This document shows, one piece after another, positions 62,700-64,000 of a stretch of DNA of 64,000 nucleotides. This DNA comes from Streptomyces sp. KL109B (GTDB lineage Bacteria; Actinomycetota; Actinomycetes; Streptomycetales; Streptomycetaceae), in the NCBI RefSeq assembly GCF_030766935.1, contig NZ_JASERL010000002.1, positions 682,001 to 746,000 of the forward strand, read 5' to 3'. Made by a program: the position numbers and the translations under genes. The notes beneath the pieces are model-generated. The model made no database searches, was not told the origin of the DNA, and was given only the letters and a program-made list of their open reading frames with translations. Position 1 is the first letter of the stretch. The number at the start of each line of letters is the position of its first letter.

Positions 62700-62829
62700 C
62701 GAGCGTACGGCCGCTTCGCGCGCCCCCGCCCACTCCAATGGCGTTCTCTTGCCCCGAAACCCCCTGCGGGACCGGACGACTGGGCCAATATTGCGCCCGT
62801 TCGCCGTATCGCGATGCAAGGGACCCCAG

Positions 62830-63948
62830 ATGAGACTGACCGACATATCGCTGGACTGGCTGCTTCCGGGCGCCGTACTGCTCCTGGGCATGCTGGCGGC
62901 GGTCGCAGTGCTCGCGCGCGGCAGGCGCGCCGGGGGCGCCAAGAAGGCCGCGGGATCGTCGTTCTCCGACGAATCCTGGGAGCGCAGCGAGGAGCGCCGC
63001 AGGCGCAAGGAGGCCGTCTACGGCACCGCCTCGTACGTGCTGCTGTTCTGCTGCGCGGCGGTCGCCGCCGCACTCTCCTTCCACGGGCTCGTCGGCTTCG
63101 GCAAGCAGAACCTGAACCTGTCCGGGGGCTGGGAGTACCTCGTCCCGTTCGGGCTCGACGGCGCCGCGATGTTCTGCTCGGTGCTCGCGGTGCGCGAGGC
63201 CAGCCACGGCGACGCCGCCCTCGGCTCCCGGATACTCGTGTGGACGTTCGCCGGCGCCGCCGCCTGGTTCAACTGGGTGCACGCGCCGAGGGGATTGGGC
63301 CACGCGGGCGCCCCGCACTTCTTCGCGGGGATGTCCCTCTCGGCCGCCGTCCTCTTCGACCGCGCCCTGAAGCAGACGCGCCGCGCGGCGCTGCGCGAAC
63401 AGGGCCTGGTGCCACGGCCGTTGCCGCAGATCCGGATCGTACGGTGGCTGCGCGCGCCCCTGGAGACGTACAACGCCTGGTCGTTGATGCTGCTCGAAGG
63501 CGTGCGCACGCTGGACGAGGCGGTGGACGAGGTCCGCGAGGACAAGCGGGTCAAGGCGCAGGACCGGATGCGGCAGCGCGAGCACCAGAAGCTGGAGCGG
63601 GCCCAACTGAAGGCGCTGAGCCGGGGTTTCGCGCCGCGCGGCGGCCGCCAGGTGGAGGTGGAGGCCGGGTCCTCGGCCGCCGGTTCCGGGCAGGGCGGCG
63701 CGGAGTCCGCCATATCGTCGGCGACCCCGCCTTCGGAACTGCCGCAGGGGGCACCGGCACCGGAGCAGCTTCCGGTGCGCGCCCGGCCCTCGCTCCAGGC
63801 CGTCAAAGGGATCCGCAGGTCCCGTGACTCCCGTGATCAGCAGGCGCCCGTCACCGTCGATCTGACGGCGGAGGACGACACGCAGGCGCTGCCCCGGCTC
63901 GACTCTCTGGAGCAGAAGCTCAAGGACCTTGAGCAGCAGCTCGGTTGA
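62830..63948 (+). CDS. DUF2637 membrane protein
   Basis: The 372-residue protein has an N-terminal helix (LDWLLPGAVLLLGMLAAVAVLA), a charged stretch (ERSEERRRRKEA), then about three further membrane segments (YGTASYVLLFCCAAVAAALSF, YLVPFGLDGAAMFCSVLAV, ILVWTFAGAAAWFNWVHA, FFAGMSLSAAVLF) as in DUF2637 proteins. The C-terminal 170 residues are cytosolic, rich in charged residues, and end in a coiled-coil-like LDSLEQKLKDLEQQLG. DUF2637 relatives occur on conjugative elements (Spd-type) and as chromosomal genes; no mobile-element marker is here. AAGGGA lies 6 nt before ATG. Confidence 0.82.
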   Translation: MRLTDISLDWLLPGAVLLLGMLAAVAVLARGRRAGGAKKAAGSSFSDESWERSEERRRRKEAVYGTASYVLLFCCAAVAAALSFHGLVGFGKQNLNLSGGWEYLVPFGLDGAAMFCSVLAVREASHGDAALGSRILVWTFAGAAAWFNWVHAPRGLGHAGAPHFFAGMSLSAAVLFDRALKQTRRAALREQGLVPRPLPQIRIVRWLRAPLETYNAWSLMLLEGVRTLDEAVDEVREDKRVKAQDRMRQREHQKLERAQLKALSRGFAPRGGRQVEVEAGSSAAGSGQGGAESAISSATPPSELPQGAPAPEQLPVRARPSLQAVKGIRRSRDSRDQQAPVTVDLTAEDDTQALPRLDSLEQKLKDLEQQLG

Positions 63949-63961
63949 GCCCGTCCGTGGT

Positions 63962-63995
63962 ACGGCGGCGCCGCGTCCTCACACGGCGCCGCCGT
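63962..63995 (+). terminator. Terminator hairpin at the window end
   Basis: ACGGCGGCGCCG (63962-63973) pairs perfectly with CGGCGCCGCCGT (63984-63995) around a 10-nt loop. Confidence 0.72.
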
Positions 63996-64000
63996 CCAGT

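Overview
The window is high-GC actinobacterial DNA and almost certainly a Streptomyces chromosome. Third codon positions are strongly G/C, GTG and TTG starts are frequent, many genes are ATGA-coupled, and the content is typical of the genus: a chitinase with DasR-type boxes, a GH6 cellulase with a CebR-type box, a PucR regulator, F420-type enzymes and a DmdR-type iron box. From memory only, the order acyl-CoA synthetases / glyoxylate carboligase / catalase / tartronate semialdehyde reductase / hydroxypyruvate isomerase / urate genes resembles the SCO6195-SCO6212 neighbourhood of S. coelicolor. I see no tRNA, rRNA, CRISPR array, insertion sequence or prophage.

Region 0.5-24.8 kb is mainly purine and glyoxylate catabolism. 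On the minus strand lie two NAT-type urate/xanthine permeases flanking an 8-oxoguanine deaminase, then urate oxidase, 5-hydroxyisourate hydrolase and OHCU decarboxylase, which together turn urate into allantoin. A small HTH gene and a DUF77-like gene follow. A separate three-gene module (7.9-12.6 kb: winged-helix-like protein, P-loop NTPase, membrane-anchored periplasmic-binding-like protein) interrupts the theme. Next come hydroxypyruvate isomerase, tartronate semialdehyde reductase and catalase (plus strand) and glyoxylate carboligase (minus strand). These take glyoxylate, the end product of allantoin breakdown, to glycerate; catalase can remove the peroxide made by urate oxidase. Two operator families can be read directly. 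Paired 15-mers 21 bp apart occur at both the hyi and gcl promoters (an AllR-type pattern). An identical 19-mer palindromic site overlaps the -35 box of both the urate operon and the catalase gene.

Region 20-31 kb is general: a zinc-ribbon protein with a degenerate Mrr-like domain, a GNAT acetyltransferase, a coupled pair of acyl-CoA synthetases with a divergent GAF-LuxR regulator, a LysE exporter, an AlkZ/YcaQ-like winged-helix protein, CorA, a small secreted protein, and a GH18 chitinase behind two DasR-like boxes. Region 31-44 kb holds an MFS exporter fused to prealbumin-like repeats and coupled to a MarR regulator; a KS-ACP pair divergent from a PlsC-type acyltransferase; a P450-like protein and an alpha/beta hydrolase separated by a 12-nt microsatellite; and surface or membrane proteins.

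Region 44-50.5 kb is polysaccharide degradation (a multidomain GH3 enzyme and a GH6 cellulase with a CebR-like box) with small genes between. Region 50.8-59.6 kb is the xanthine dehydrogenase operon (FAD, 2Fe-2S and Mo subunits, AzgA-type purine permease, XdhC chaperone) divergent from a PucR regulator, so the first and second halves of purine oxidation sit about 45 kb apart. The window closes with a tetratricopeptide-like protein, a GntR/FCD regulator, an iron-box-controlled FhuF-like protein and a DUF2637 membrane protein. Several loci carry a dispersed palindromic repeat or short tandem repeats.
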